A stretch of 64,000 nucleotides of DNA from positions 1 through 64,000 of the forward strand of contig CAMNOU010000013.1 in NCBI GenBank assembly GCA_946546945.1, given 5' to 3'. The notes below the pieces were generated by a model. That model had not been told where the DNA came from and did no database searches. It saw only the letters and a program-made list of their open reading frames with translations. Positions within the stretch are counted from its first letter, which is position 1. Each line of letters opens with the position of its first letter. This DNA is from an uncultured Lachnospiraceae bacterium. Lineage in GTDB: Bacteria > Bacillota > Clostridia > Lachnospirales > Lachnospiraceae. The position numbers and the translations under genes were made by a program. Shown here in pieces: positions 26,598 through 36,216 of this stretch.

Positions 26598-28754
26598 ATG
26601 AGTATCAAGATAGCACTTGCCGGAAATCCAAACTGCGGCAAGACAACATTGTTCAATCAGCTCACCGGCAGTTCACAGTATGTGGGGAACTGGCCCGGTG
26701 TAACTGTAGAGAAAAAAGAAGGAAAATTAAAAGGACATAAAGGAGAGGTCATCATTCAGGATCTGCCGGGAATCTATTCCCTTTCTCCCTACACTCTGGA
26801 GGAAGTGGTTTCCCGTACTTATCTGGTGAATGAGCGCCCGGATGCCATTTTAAATATTGTTGACGGTACAAACTTCGAGAGAAATCTGTATCTGACTACC
26901 CAGCTGATGGAACTCGGAATTCCGGTTGTGATCGCTGTCAACATGATGGATATCGTCAGAAAGAACGGCGATAAGATCAATGTAAAGAAGATCGGAGATC
27001 AGCTGGGATGTGATGTGATTGAAATCAGCGCCCTGAAAGGGGAAGGCGGATTCGAAGCGGCTGAGAAGGCAGTACAGGCTGCCCAAAGCACAAAATTCAA
27101 AGAGCCGCTGCACGTGTTCACCGGCAGTGTGGAACATGCGATCGCACATATTGAGGAATCTATTGAAGATAAAGTGCCAAGGGAAAATCTTCGCTGGTAC
27201 GCGATGAAGCTGTTCGAGCGGGATGAGAAGATTCAGAAGGAACTCGCGTTCTCCGCAGATCTGATGAGCCACATCGAAAAGCATATTACGGACTGTGAAG
27301 AGGAGCTGGATGATGATTCAGAAAGCATCATCACCAATCAGAGATATACATATATCAGTAAGCTTTGCGACAATACGGTACAGAAAAAAGCGGCGCTTCA
27401 CGACCTGACGCTGTCCGATAAGATCGACCGCATTGTAACGAATCGTATTCTGGGTCTCCCGATTTTTGCCGGAATCATGTTCCTGGTGTTCTTTGTTTCC
27501 ATCAATTCACTGGGCGGATTCCTGACAGACTTTGTAAATGATACTGTTTTTGCAGACGGAATCTGCGCATGGCTGGGAACAGCTCTGGATAATGCAGGCG
27601 TAGCTCCCTGGCTGGCAGGACTGATCAACGATGGTATTGTGGCCGGCGTTGGCGCGGTACTCGGATTTGTGCCTCAGATGCTGGTACTGTTCCTCATGCT
27701 GTCAATCCTGGAGCAGATCGGTTACATGGCGCGAGTAGCGTTTGTTCTTGACCGTGTATTCCGCAGATTCGGACTTTCCGGAAAGTCTTTCATCCCGATG
27801 CTGATCGGTGCCGGATGCGGCGTGCCGGGAATCATGGCATCACGTACGATCGAGAGTGAGAAAGACCGCCGGATGACGGTTATGACCACTACCTTTATTC
27901 CCTGCGGCGCAAAAATGCCGATCATTGCATTGATCGCCGGCGCACTGTTTTCTAACAGACAGGGACTGATCGCGGTTTCCGCATATTTCGTAGGAATCGC
28001 TGCGATCGTTGTTTCCGGTATTATGCTTAAGAAGACAAAACCGTTTGCAGGTGATCCGACTCCCTTTGTTATGGAGCTCCCTGCTTATCATATTCCTACG
28101 ATCGGTTCGATCCTGCGCCCGACCTGGGAGCGCGGATGGTCCTTCATCAAGCGTGCCGGTACAATCATCCTGGCAGCTACCGTGCTGATCTGGTTCCTGC
28201 AGGGCTTTGGTATGGTAGATGGCCATCTGGCTATGGTAGAAGACGCGGATGCATCGATCCTGGCTGCAATCGGAAACGCAATCTGCATTATTTTCCGTCC
28301 GGCAGGATTCGGAAACTGGCGTGCGACAGTTGCTGCAATCACCGGCCTGATCGCCAAGGAAAATGTCGTTGGTACCTTCGGTATTCTCTATGGCGGATTT
28401 GATGAGGTCGCTGAAGACGGACAGGAGATCTGGGCTGCGCTTGCTGCTTCCTACACACAGCTGTCTGCTTACTGTTTCATGCTCTTCAACCTGCTCTGCG
28501 CACCCTGCTTCGCGGCGATGGGCGCGATCCGCAGAGAGATGAACAGCCAGAAATGGTTCTGGGCGGCAATCGGTTATCAGTGCTTCCTGGCATATACCGT
28601 ATCCATCATTGTATATCAGATTGGAAGCGCGGTTACAGGAAATATTCATCCGGTAGGATTTGTTGTTGCACTGATCATGCTGGCAGGTTATATTTACATG
28701 CTGTTCCGTAAAAACCCCTATGCTTCACATGTCGGAAAGAGGGCTGTGGCATAG
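26598..28754 (+). CDS. feoB: Ferrous iron transporter FeoB
   Basis: A 718-residue Fe(II) uptake permease. The N-terminal G domain has GNPNCGKTTLFNQLTG (G1), a DLPGIYSL G3 segment and VNMMD at the G4 position. A helical linker to about residue 275 precedes membrane helices with two gate regions, including GFVPQM and GAGCGVPGIMASRT. The neighbours are two FeoA genes upstream and a Cys-rich membrane peptide downstream, a standard clostridial feo operon. Confidence 0.95.
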   Translation: MSIKIALAGNPNCGKTTLFNQLTGSSQYVGNWPGVTVEKKEGKLKGHKGEVIIQDLPGIYSLSPYTLEEVVSRTYLVNERPDAILNIVDGTNFERNLYLTTQLMELGIPVVIAVNMMDIVRKNGDKINVKKIGDQLGCDVIEISALKGEGGFEAAEKAVQAAQSTKFKEPLHVFTGSVEHAIAHIEESIEDKVPRENLRWYAMKLFERDEKIQKELAFSADLMSHIEKHITDCEEELDDDSESIITNQRYTYISKLCDNTVQKKAALHDLTLSDKIDRIVTNRILGLPIFAGIMFLVFFVSINSLGGFLTDFVNDTVFADGICAWLGTALDNAGVAPWLAGLINDGIVAGVGAVLGFVPQMLVLFLMLSILEQIGYMARVAFVLDRVFRRFGLSGKSFIPMLIGAGCGVPGIMASRTIESEKDRRMTVMTTTFIPCGAKMPIIALIAGALFSNRQGLIAVSAYFVGIAAIVVSGIMLKKTKPFAGDPTPFVMELPAYHIPTIGSILRPTWERGWSFIKRAGTIILAATVLIWFLQGFGMVDGHLAMVEDADASILAAIGNAICIIFRPAGFGNWRATVAAITGLIAKENVVGTFGILYGGFDEVAEDGQEIWAALAASYTQLSAYCFMLFNLLCAPCFAAMGAIRREMNSQKWFWAAIGYQCFLAYTVSIIVYQIGSAVTGNIHPVGFVVALIMLAGYIYMLFRKNPYASHVGKRAVA

Positions 28755-28775
28755 CAAAAATGGAAAGGAGTATCT

Positions 28776-28949
28776 ATGGCTACTGTGATAGCGGCTATCA
28801 TTGTTTTTGGAATTGTCGGGCTGGACGTGTTTTACCTGGTCCGCCAGAGAATGCAGGGGAAGAGCTCCTGCAGCTGCGGCGACACATGCGGCGGCTGTGC
28901 CGGTTGTAAAGGCGGAAGCTGCTGCGGGCATGCATGCAGTACCCGGTGA
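28776..28949 (+). CDS. FeoB-associated Cys-rich membrane protein
   Basis: A 57-residue protein with one N-terminal membrane helix (residues 2-21) and a tail holding nine cysteines within residues 32-54 (CSCGDTCGGCAGC, then SCCGHAC). This is the pattern of the small proteins encoded after feoB, which may handle iron on the cytoplasmic side. AAAGGAG precedes the start, 21 bases after feoB. Confidence 0.85.
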   Translation: MATVIAAIIVFGIVGLDVFYLVRQRMQGKSSCSCGDTCGGCAGCKGGSCCGHACSTR

Positions 28950-28997
28950 CATAAAGAAAACAGAAGTATCAGTTGTCATCAATAGTACGGATATCTG

Positions 28998-29026
28998 AAA
29001 ACTCCTCCTGCCGGGAGGAGTTTTTT
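28998..29026 (+). terminator. feo operon terminator
   Basis: AAAACTCCTCC pairs with GGAGGAGTTTT around a short loop and is followed by T residues. Confidence 0.85.
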
Positions 29027-29060
29027 CATGTCATAGGAAATTCCGATTTCCTATGACATG
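29027..29060. repeat. Palindromic element, second copy (family B)
   Basis: CATGTCATAGGAAAT and ATTTCCTATGACATG form a perfect 15-bp inverted repeat around TCCG. It starts directly after the feo terminator, as the first copy does after the ATP synthase terminator. It is followed by a GCTCCG-containing tail similar to the first copy. Confidence 0.65.
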
Positions 29061-29287
29061 AAAATGTGCTCCGTCTGCGGATTTTGCTCTCATAATAAGG
29101 AATAAAATCCGCTTTTGACAAATGTAATAAAAAACAGATGATAATCATTCCTTTTTGTGTTATAAAGTGACAGGAAAGTGGCATATTGTCAAAAAAATAT
29201 CAAAAAAAATAGTGCAATTATACTAACAATGTGGTAGAATAGAAGTCAGTAATGAATAATAACCACATTATAAAAGGAGGAGTTATC
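29061..29287 (+). promoter_or_regulatory. hbd upstream region
   Basis: This AT-rich stretch holds an extended -10 element TGGTAGAAT (29232-29240) as the best promoter candidate. An inverted repeat, AATGTGGT (29228-29235) and ACCACATT (29262-29269), overlaps it and could be an operator. An ATGATAATCAT palindrome near 29138 resembles half a Fur box. No gene was found in it. Confidence 0.35.
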
Positions 29288-30127
29288 ATGAAAGTTGGAG
29301 TTATCGGTGCAGGCACAATGGGATCAGGTATTGCACAGGCATTTGCGCAGACAGAAGGGTATGAAGTATATCTGTGCGATATCAATGATGAATTTGCTGC
29401 AAACGGAAAAAACAAAATTGCGAAAGGTTTTGCAAAACGTGTTGCAAAGGGCAAAATGGAGCAGGCTGCTGCAGATGCTGTCCTTGCCAAGATCACAACA
29501 GGTACGAAAGAGATCTGTACAGACGCTGATCTGATCGTTGAGGCTGCCCTGGAAGTAATGTCCGTAAAACAGCAGACATTTAAAGAGCTTCAGGACATTG
29601 TTCCCAAGGATTGTATCTTCGCTACAAATACATCTTCTCTCTCTGTTACAGAGATCGGACAGGGACTGGACAGACCGCTGATCGGTATGCATTTCTTCAA
29701 CCCGGCACCTGTTATGAAATTGATCGAGGTTATCCAGGGCGCGAATACTCCGGATGAGCTTCGTGACAAAGTAGTAGAGATCTCCAAATCAATCGGCAAG
29801 ACTCCGGTTGAGGTAAAAGAAGGCCCGGGATTTGTTGTAAACAGAATCCTTGTTCCTATGATCAACGAGGCAGTTGGTATTTACGCAGATGGTCTTGCTT
29901 CCGTAGAGGGTATTGATACAGCTATGAAACTCGGCGCAAATCATCCGATGGGACCTCTGGCATTAGGCGACCTGATCGGCCTGGATATCTGCCTTGCTAT
30001 CATGAATGTTCTCTATGATGAAACAGGAGATCCGAAGTATCGTCCGCATCCGCTTCTTAAGAAGATGGTACGTGCAGGCAAACTTGGCATGAAGACCGGC
30101 ATCGGTTTCTATGACTACAGCAAATAA
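29288..30127 (+). CDS. hbd: 3-hydroxybutyryl-CoA dehydrogenase
   Basis: A 279-residue NAD(P)-dependent enzyme that reduces acetoacetyl-CoA to 3-hydroxybutyryl-CoA in butyrate formation. The nucleotide-binding loop is [15 protein letters not shown]. The catalytic His and partner are in [16 protein letters not shown], and [15 protein letters not shown] is the C-terminal domain signature. An AAAAGGAGG site lies nine bases upstream. It stands alone here; crotonase, thiolase and butyryl-CoA dehydrogenase genes are not in the window. Confidence 0.95.
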   Translation: MKVGVIGAGTMGSGIAQAFAQTEGYEVYLCDINDEFAANGKNKIAKGFAKRVAKGKMEQAAADAVLAKITTGTKEICTDADLIVEAALEVMSVKQQTFKELQDIVPKDCIFATNTSSLSVTEIGQGLDRPLIGMHFFNPAPVMKLIEVIQGANTPDELRDKVVEISKSIGKTPVEVKEGPGFVVNRILVPMINEAVGIYADGLASVEGIDTAMKLGANHPMGPLALGDLIGLDICLAIMNVLYDETGDPKYRPHPLLKKMVRAGKLGMKTGIGFYDYSK

Positions 30128-30146
30128 TGATACGTTCTGAATCAAC

Positions 30147-30190
30147 AGGAGGAAACAGCCTGAAATATCCGGCTGTTTCCTCCTCTTTTT
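30147..30190 (+). terminator. Terminator after hbd
   Basis: AGGAGGAAACAGCC pairs with GGCTGTTTCCTCCT, followed by CTTTTT. Confidence 0.85.
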
Positions 30191-30216
30191 ATCTGGCAGT
30201 TTCTTCGTAGATATGT

Positions 30217-30246
30217 TTGACGAAAACCATGTATTTATGGTATCAT
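30217..30246 (+). promoter_or_regulatory. Promoter of the NlpC/P60 surface protein
   Basis: TTGACG (30217-30222) and TATCAT (30241-30246), spacer 18, with an extended TGG before the -10. Confidence 0.6.
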
Positions 30247-30286
30247 TTTTTTGGTACTTGGTGCTTTGTTTCAGGAAGGAATATGT

Positions 30287-32347
30287 ATGAAAACGTTTTT
30301 TATTTTTTTAATTTCAGCTGCTTTGATAGCCGGACCGGCTGCGGGTGTACCGGCCGCAGAGCCGAACGCGGAAAGCGGGGTCTACGCTGAGGCCGCGGAT
30401 ATGACGGCAGAAGAGCAGACGGATGAAACTGCTGTTTCAGAGAATGAAGATACTTCTTTGAGTACGGAAAACGGGACAGCGGGTGTAAGTGCTGATCAGG
30501 CAGCCGGTGATCCGGCCGGAGAAACGACAGAGGATGTCGGACAGGAAGAACCGGCAGCGGAAGATATCTCTCAGGAAGATCAGATCAGTGATCTGTCTGA
30601 AAATGAAGAAATGCCGGAAGCAGAAAGACTGCTTGAAACGATCTCAGATTCAGATCGGGAAGACGGGCAGGAACAGGGAAATCAGGAAACAGAACCGGGC
30701 GGGATTACCGGAATCTCCCTGCCGGATTCTCTGACAATGAAGGACAGGACCATACAGATGCAGCCCGTTATTGAACCGGAAGGGGCAGAGGCCGCAGAGT
30801 ATGTGTGGAGTTCTTCCAATGAGCTGATCGCAAAAGTCGATCAGAACGGACTTGTGACAGCAGTTTCCGATGGCGAGGCAGTCATCACCGTGACGGTAAA
30901 AACGGATGAAAACAATGCGGATACTGAAAAAACAGATACTGCTGCAAAAGAGGATGAAACGGCGGGCGTTTTATCTGCGGAATGTGCAGTAACGGTAACT
31001 GCCTATAAAGGAACGACCGGGGTTTGCAAGTCAGAAGACGGGAACTGGTATTATTACAAAGACGGTGTGATTCAGACCGATCATACCGGGATTGATCAGA
31101 ATGCGAACGGCTGGTGGCGCATTGTCAACGGCAAGGTTGACTTTTCCTGCAATTCCATCGAAAAAAATCAGAATGGATGGTGGTATTTACGCAAGGGCAA
31201 GGTTGATTTTTCCTATAACGGTTTCGGTACCAACAGAAACGGACAGTGGTATTGCGAAGGCGGTAAGGTTAAGTTCAATAAGAACAGCGTCATCAAAGAT
31301 ACGAACGGGGCACTTGGCACGAAAGGAATCTGGTACTATGTAGTGAAGAGCAAAGTGACCCGCACCAATACGATCGCAAAGAATGAAAACGGCTGGTGGC
31401 GCATTGAAAACGGCATGGTGAACTTCACCTGCAACAGCGTGGAGAAGAATGAGAATGGCTGGTGGTATATAAGAAAAGGCAAGGTCGATTTCAGGTACAC
31501 CGGCATTGCCGCGAATGCGAACGGCTGGTGGCGTATTGTCAGAGGTAAGGTTGATTTTGGCTGCAATACGATTGAGAGAAACGAGAATGGCTGGTGGTAT
31601 TTAAGAAACGGTAAGGTCGATTTCGGATTTACAGGCATCGGACATAATAAAAATGGTTCCTGGTACTGTAAAAAAGGAAAAGTAGACTTCCGTTATACCG
31701 GTATTCTGACCTGGAATGGGAAAAAATATGTTGTTGTCAGCGGCAGCGCGACACAGCCGTCCTCCATGCCGTCCAGCGGATGGCTTGTGAAAAACGGTCA
31801 TTATTATCATTTTAACTCCAGCGGACAGCTGGACAGAAGTACGACGACGGCTCCTTCGCTGGTGTCTCTGGGAGGGTATTATATCAGCCCGATGTATGCC
31901 GGACAGTACAATAGTACTTCTGAGCGGATCGAAGCGATGATCCGCAGGGCATATGATTATCGGAATGCAGGAACGACTTACAGAATCTGCAAGTCGATGG
32001 CGCCCGGACAGTATGCGGACTGCAGCGGTCTGGTCATGCAGTGCCTGTATGCAGCTGGTTTTGATCCGTATCCGGCTACGCCGGCGCATCATGCGCGTCC
32101 TGAGAATGAGTATGACTCCAGGACACTGTTCAATCAGACACCGATGAAACATGTGCCTGCATCCCAGATGCGAAGAGGGGATCTGATCTATTACAAGAGC
32201 CCGCGCAGCGGTGCGATCATTCATGTGGCAATATACCTCGGAAACGGCAGAGTCATTGAATCCTGGCCGCCGGCTGTCACGGACAAATATGGTGTTACAT
32301 CCTATCCTCATACAATCATATACGGGGTGACCCGGCCTTTTGAATAA
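30287..32347 (+). CDS. Secreted NlpC/P60 protein with Ig-like and NGWW repeats
   Basis: A 686-residue exported protein. Residues 1-25 are a signal peptide ending near AGVPAAEP. Residues 30-150 are a very acidic, low-complexity spacer. A BIG2-like Ig domain follows (ISLPDSLTMKDRTIQM to AVITVTV). Then about nine 20-22-residue repeats of the type NGWWRIVNGKVDF fill residues 265-485, likely a cell-wall or glycan-binding array. The C-terminal 170 residues are an NlpC/P60 hydrolase with the catalytic Cys in YADCSGLVMQC and His in IIHVAIYLGNG. The likely role is peptidoglycan cleavage at the surface. Start 30287 follows AGGAAGG. Confidence 0.85.
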   Translation: MKTFFIFLISAALIAGPAAGVPAAEPNAESGVYAEAADMTAEEQTDETAVSENEDTSLSTENGTAGVSADQAAGDPAGETTEDVGQEEPAAEDISQEDQISDLSENEEMPEAERLLETISDSDREDGQEQGNQETEPGGITGISLPDSLTMKDRTIQMQPVIEPEGAEAAEYVWSSSNELIAKVDQNGLVTAVSDGEAVITVTVKTDENNADTEKTDTAAKEDETAGVLSAECAVTVTAYKGTTGVCKSEDGNWYYYKDGVIQTDHTGIDQNANGWWRIVNGKVDFSCNSIEKNQNGWWYLRKGKVDFSYNGFGTNRNGQWYCEGGKVKFNKNSVIKDTNGALGTKGIWYYVVKSKVTRTNTIAKNENGWWRIENGMVNFTCNSVEKNENGWWYIRKGKVDFRYTGIAANANGWWRIVRGKVDFGCNTIERNENGWWYLRNGKVDFGFTGIGHNKNGSWYCKKGKVDFRYTGILTWNGKKYVVVSGSATQPSSMPSSGWLVKNGHYYHFNSSGQLDRSTTTAPSLVSLGGYYISPMYAGQYNSTSERIEAMIRRAYDYRNAGTTYRICKSMAPGQYADCSGLVMQCLYAAGFDPYPATPAHHARPENEYDSRTLFNQTPMKHVPASQMRRGDLIYYKSPRSGAIIHVAIYLGNGRVIESWPPAVTDKYGVTSYPHTIIYGVTRPFE

Positions 32348-32367
32348 TGAAAAAGTGAGATGATTTT

Positions 32368-33585
32368 ATGGCAGAAAATAAGTACGATGATTACGGAGAA
32401 CAGATACGCAATACAGTTGACAATGCGATCCGGAATAATGATTTTTCAAATCTGAGCCGATCGGTAGGCGATATTATTAATGGCGTGATCGATTCCGTAC
32501 GGTGGACGGTCGGAGACGCAAATAAAATGCGGCAGCCATGGGAGAGCCCTTACCGCTCTGCATCCCAGCCGGGAGAAACCGGAAAAGGGACCAGAAACTT
32601 TGTGCAGAATCAGGCGGCGGATCTGTATGAAAAATATCCGTCGGGTAAGACTGCCGGCATTCTGATGGCTGCGGGCGGATTTGCCGGGACCGGTATTTTC
32701 GGGATCCTGACCCTGGTCTTTGCAATCATTGGCCTGGCAAGTGCGATCGTGGCCGCGCCGGGAGTGATTGTGTTTGGCATTCTTACGATTGCCTCTCTGG
32801 TTCTCGGAATCAGGGGAGTCTCCAGGATCGGTTTTATAAACCGTTACCGCAAGTATGTGCGCGTCCTGAAAAATCAGGTCTATATACCGATCCGGGCACT
32901 TGCGCAGCAGGTCGGGAAAAATGTGGAGGACACAACCCGGGATCTGAAGAAAATGATCAGTCAGAAACTGCTGTTTCAGGCACACATTGATGAAAATGAG
33001 CATTATCTGATCATGACGGACGAGGCTTACCGGGAGTACTTAAAGGCCCGCTCGGATCTTGTTGCAAGAGAGCAGGAGGCAAAGGCTGTAAAACAGGCGG
33101 AAGAAGAACTTCCGGAAGAAGCAAGACGGCTGATCCGGCAGGGCCAGGATTACGTTGCGTTCATACACAGATCGAATGAAAAGATACCGGATGAGGATAT
33201 TTCGGAGAAGCTTGTGCAGATGGAGACCGTGGTCGCCAGAATCTTTGATGTCGTGCGCGAGAGGCCGCAGGTGACTTCGGAACTTGACAAGCTGATGAGC
33301 TACTATCTGCCGACAACAAGAAAATTGCTGGATGCGTATATGGAACTTGACCGGCAGTCTGTTGCCGGACAGAATATAGCCGCTACCAAAAAGGAGATCG
33401 GAGATACGATCGATACGCTGAATGCGGCATTTGCAAAACTACTGGACAGTCTGTTCATAGACCGGGCATGGGATATTTCGTCAGATATTTCGGTGCTGAA
33501 TACAGTGCTTGCGCAGGATGGCCTGAAAGAGGATGAACTTCAGGCAAAAATGCAGGCACAGGGACAGGTCATGGAACAGAAATAA
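32368..33585 (+). CDS. XpaC-like protein
   Basis: A 405-residue protein with two adjacent hydrophobic segments (about residues 92-145) and a helical C-terminal half. The pairing with a TelA-like gene 30 bases downstream identifies it as the XpaC family (5-bromo-4-chloroindolyl phosphate hydrolysis protein), whose real function is unknown. The early part DNAIRNNDFSNLSRSVGDIINGVIDSV is typical of these proteins. The ribosome site is weak (GTGAGATGA). Confidence 0.75.
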   Translation: MAENKYDDYGEQIRNTVDNAIRNNDFSNLSRSVGDIINGVIDSVRWTVGDANKMRQPWESPYRSASQPGETGKGTRNFVQNQAADLYEKYPSGKTAGILMAAGGFAGTGIFGILTLVFAIIGLASAIVAAPGVIVFGILTIASLVLGIRGVSRIGFINRYRKYVRVLKNQVYIPIRALAQQVGKNVEDTTRDLKKMISQKLLFQAHIDENEHYLIMTDEAYREYLKARSDLVAREQEAKAVKQAEEELPEEARRLIRQGQDYVAFIHRSNEKIPDEDISEKLVQMETVVARIFDVVRERPQVTSELDKLMSYYLPTTRKLLDAYMELDRQSVAGQNIAATKKEIGDTIDTLNAAFAKLLDSLFIDRAWDISSDISVLNTVLAQDGLKEDELQAKMQAQGQVMEQK

Positions 33586-33615
33586 AATATAATTAAGAAC
33601 TACGGGGGGATCAAG

Positions 33616-34779
33616 ATGAGTGACGAGTTTAAAGATTTTGAGCAGGCACAGGCGCCGACCTTGACGTTTGATGTGAATCAGGAGGCAGAGGCTGCAGAAC
33701 AGATGGTGGAAGCGCCGACAGCGGCACCCGTGACTGCGCCGGAATTTACTGAGGAAAGCCTGACGGAAGAAGAACGCAGGATGGTGGACGAGTTTTCGGA
33801 GAAAATTGATATTCGTAATTCTCAGGCTGTTTTGCAGTACGGAGTCGGCACGCAGAAAAAGATGGCAGACTTTTCCGAGGCAGCGCTGAAAAATGTGCGT
33901 ACGAAAGATCTCGGGGAAGTGGGAAATATGCTTTCTTCACTGGTTACGGAGCTTAAGAGCTTTGAAATCGATGAAAACGAGAAAGGGCTGAAGGGGATTT
34001 TCAAGAAACAGGCCAATAAGACGACGGCCCTGAAAGCGAAATATGCCAAAGCGGAAGTGAATGTCAATAATGTGAGCAATGTTCTTGAAAATCATCAGCA
34101 GACGCTTTTAAAAGATGTGGCTCTCCTCGACAAGATGTATGATGTGAATTTATCTTATTTTAAGGAATTGTCCATGTACATTCTTGCCGGCAAGAAAAAG
34201 CTTGAGCAGGTGCGGGAAACAGAGCTTGCTGAAGCAATCAAAAAAGCGCAGGAGTCCAATCTTCCGGAGGACGCGCAGGCGGCAAAGGATCTGGAAGACA
34301 GATGTGAGCGTTTCGAGAAAAAGATTCATGATCTGGAGCTGACAAGAGTGATCGCGCTGCAGACGGCGCCGCAGATCCGCCTCGTTCAGAACAATGATAC
34401 CCTGATGGCTGAGAAGATCCAGTCTACAATCGTTAATACGATTCCTCTCTGGAAGAGCCAGATGGTTCTTGCTCTTGGTATTGAGCATTCGAACCAGGCG
34501 GCAAAAGCAGAGCGCGAAGTAAACGAAATGACGAATCAGCTGCTGAAAAAGAATGCAGATATCTTAAAGACCGCAACGATCGAGACAGCAAAAGAATCTG
34601 AGCGCGGCATTGTTGATATAGAAACACTGAAACATACAAATGAAACTCTGATATCTACCTTTGATGAAGTGATGAAAATTCAGAGCGAGGGACGCGAGCA
34701 GAGGAGAGTGGCCGAGGAGGAAATGCTCAGAATTGAAAATGAGCTGAAACAGAAGCTGCTGGAAATCAATCGAAAATAA
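33616..34779 (+). CDS. TelA-like toxic anion resistance protein
   Basis: A 387-residue, largely helical, coiled-coil protein of the TelA family, named for tellurite resistance but found widely with stress and envelope functions. Family segments include the central KANKTTALKAKYAKAEVNVNNVSN and IALQTAPQIRLVQNNDTLMAEKIQSTIVNTIPLWKSQM. GGGGGGATC precedes the start. The xpaC-telA pair is common in Firmicutes and probably works as a complex. Confidence 0.85.
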   Translation: MSDEFKDFEQAQAPTLTFDVNQEAEAAEQMVEAPTAAPVTAPEFTEESLTEEERRMVDEFSEKIDIRNSQAVLQYGVGTQKKMADFSEAALKNVRTKDLGEVGNMLSSLVTELKSFEIDENEKGLKGIFKKQANKTTALKAKYAKAEVNVNNVSNVLENHQQTLLKDVALLDKMYDVNLSYFKELSMYILAGKKKLEQVRETELAEAIKKAQESNLPEDAQAAKDLEDRCERFEKKIHDLELTRVIALQTAPQIRLVQNNDTLMAEKIQSTIVNTIPLWKSQMVLALGIEHSNQAAKAEREVNEMTNQLLKKNADILKTATIETAKESERGIVDIETLKHTNETLISTFDEVMKIQSEGREQRRVAEEEMLRIENELKQKLLEINRK

Positions 34780-34786
34780 TGAAAAC

Positions 34787-34838
34787 AAACATGCGAGATG
34801 TCCCTTTGCAATCGGGGACATCCCGCGTGTTTTTTTAC
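34787..34838 (+). terminator. Terminator after telA
   Basis: ATGCGAGATGTCCC pairs imperfectly with GGGGACATCCCGCGT, followed by seven T. Confidence 0.8.
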
Positions 34839-34881
34839 ATAGGGGAGCTGAAACCTGCTCCTGTGTTTGAGGATAGGGGAA

Positions 34882-36189
34882 ATGTATAAAGAAATTGCAA
34901 AACTGATCATGTATGGAGATATTGATCCGGACAGTATTATGTATCAGATGGGAGAGATTTTCCGCGACTTTGAAACCGGGACAGCAAGCGATGCGATTTT
35001 GACCAGACGGATCTATACGCAGATGAAAAGACTTCTTACGCTGGCGACCGATTACGGATTTGACAGGAATCTGTGGCATAACTATCTGGCTTATTTTCTG
35101 ATCACCAGCGAGAACCCCTTTTCGCTGACCTGCGAAAAGACGGGAGCCAGTGACGGGAGTGTGAATCATTTTGCAAAAAATGATTTTTCAGCGGTGAAAG
35201 CCCTGTTTGATTATGATTTTTCCGCGATTGAGAGAGCGCTTGGCATCGATTGTTTCTCTCATATATCCGATTATCGCGCGATTGAAAAAAAGGAGCTGAT
35301 GTACAACAAGAATGTCAGCGAAAAAGTACAGGCACTCAGTCTTTCACTGGAACAGGCGGAGGATGAGAACGGTTTCTTCGATGCCGTTACCGGTTTTTAT
35401 AAAGATTACGGAGTGGGCATGTTTGGCCTGAATAAAGCATTCCGCATTACGAATGACGCAGAGGGCGGTCTGGTTTTCCTGCCGATCAACAATATGGAAA
35501 AGGTGATGCTGGATGACCTGGTGGGCTATGAGATCCAGAAGAAGAAACTTGTAGACAATACACGAGCTTTTGTGGAAGGAAAGAAAGCGAATAATGTTCT
35601 GCTGTTTGGTGACAGCGGAACCGGGAAATCGACAAGCGTGAAAGCGATTGTCAATGAGTTTTATGCAGACGGGCTGCGGATGATCGAGATTTATAAACAT
35701 CAGTTCAAAGACCTGTCAAATGTGATTGCGGCTGTAAAAAACAGAAATTATAAATTTATTATTTATATGGATGACCTCTCATTTGAAGAGTTCGAGGTGG
35801 AGTATAAGTTCCTGAAAGCAGTGATTGAAGGCGGTGTGGAGACCAAGCCGGACAATATTCTGATTTACGCGACTTCCAACCGCAGGCATTTGATCAAAGA
35901 GACCTGGAGCGACCGGAATGATATGGAAACGGATAACGGCCTGCACAGATCGGATACGATGCAGGAAAAACTCTCGCTGGTAAACCGTTTCGGCGTGACC
36001 ATCAATTATTCAAAGCCGAGTCAGAAGGAGTATTTCGATATTGTCATACATCTGGCCAGACGGGCCGGCATTCCGATGGCGGATGATGAATTGAAAAGTG
36101 AAGCCAATAAATGGGAGCTTTCCCACGGAGGAATATCCGGGAGAACGGCGCAGCAGTTTGTTTATTATCTGCAGGGAATTTACGAATAA
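34882..36189 (+). CDS. DUF815 family ATPase
   Basis: A 435-residue AAA-type ATPase of the DUF815 family. The Walker A motif is [12 protein letters not shown] and Walker B is [12 protein letters not shown]; a sensor-like YATSNRRHL follows. The N-terminal 190 residues are helical and unassigned. GATAGGGGAA is the ribosome site; an upstream TTG at 34867 would add five residues. It follows the xpaC-telA terminator and is followed by a beta-CASP hydrolase 27 bases later. Function unknown. Confidence 0.82.
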   Translation: MYKEIAKLIMYGDIDPDSIMYQMGEIFRDFETGTASDAILTRRIYTQMKRLLTLATDYGFDRNLWHNYLAYFLITSENPFSLTCEKTGASDGSVNHFAKNDFSAVKALFDYDFSAIERALGIDCFSHISDYRAIEKKELMYNKNVSEKVQALSLSLEQAEDENGFFDAVTGFYKDYGVGMFGLNKAFRITNDAEGGLVFLPINNMEKVMLDDLVGYEIQKKKLVDNTRAFVEGKKANNVLLFGDSGTGKSTSVKAIVNEFYADGLRMIEIYKHQFKDLSNVIAAVKNRNYKFIIYMDDLSFEEFEVEYKFLKAVIEGGVETKPDNILIYATSNRRHLIKETWSDRNDMETDNGLHRSDTMQEKLSLVNRFGVTINYSKPSQKEYFDIVIHLARRAGIPMADDELKSEANKWELSHGGISGRTAQQFVYYLQGIYE

Positions 36190-36216
36190 GATTTTTAATA
36201 TTGGGGGATTTTTTAC

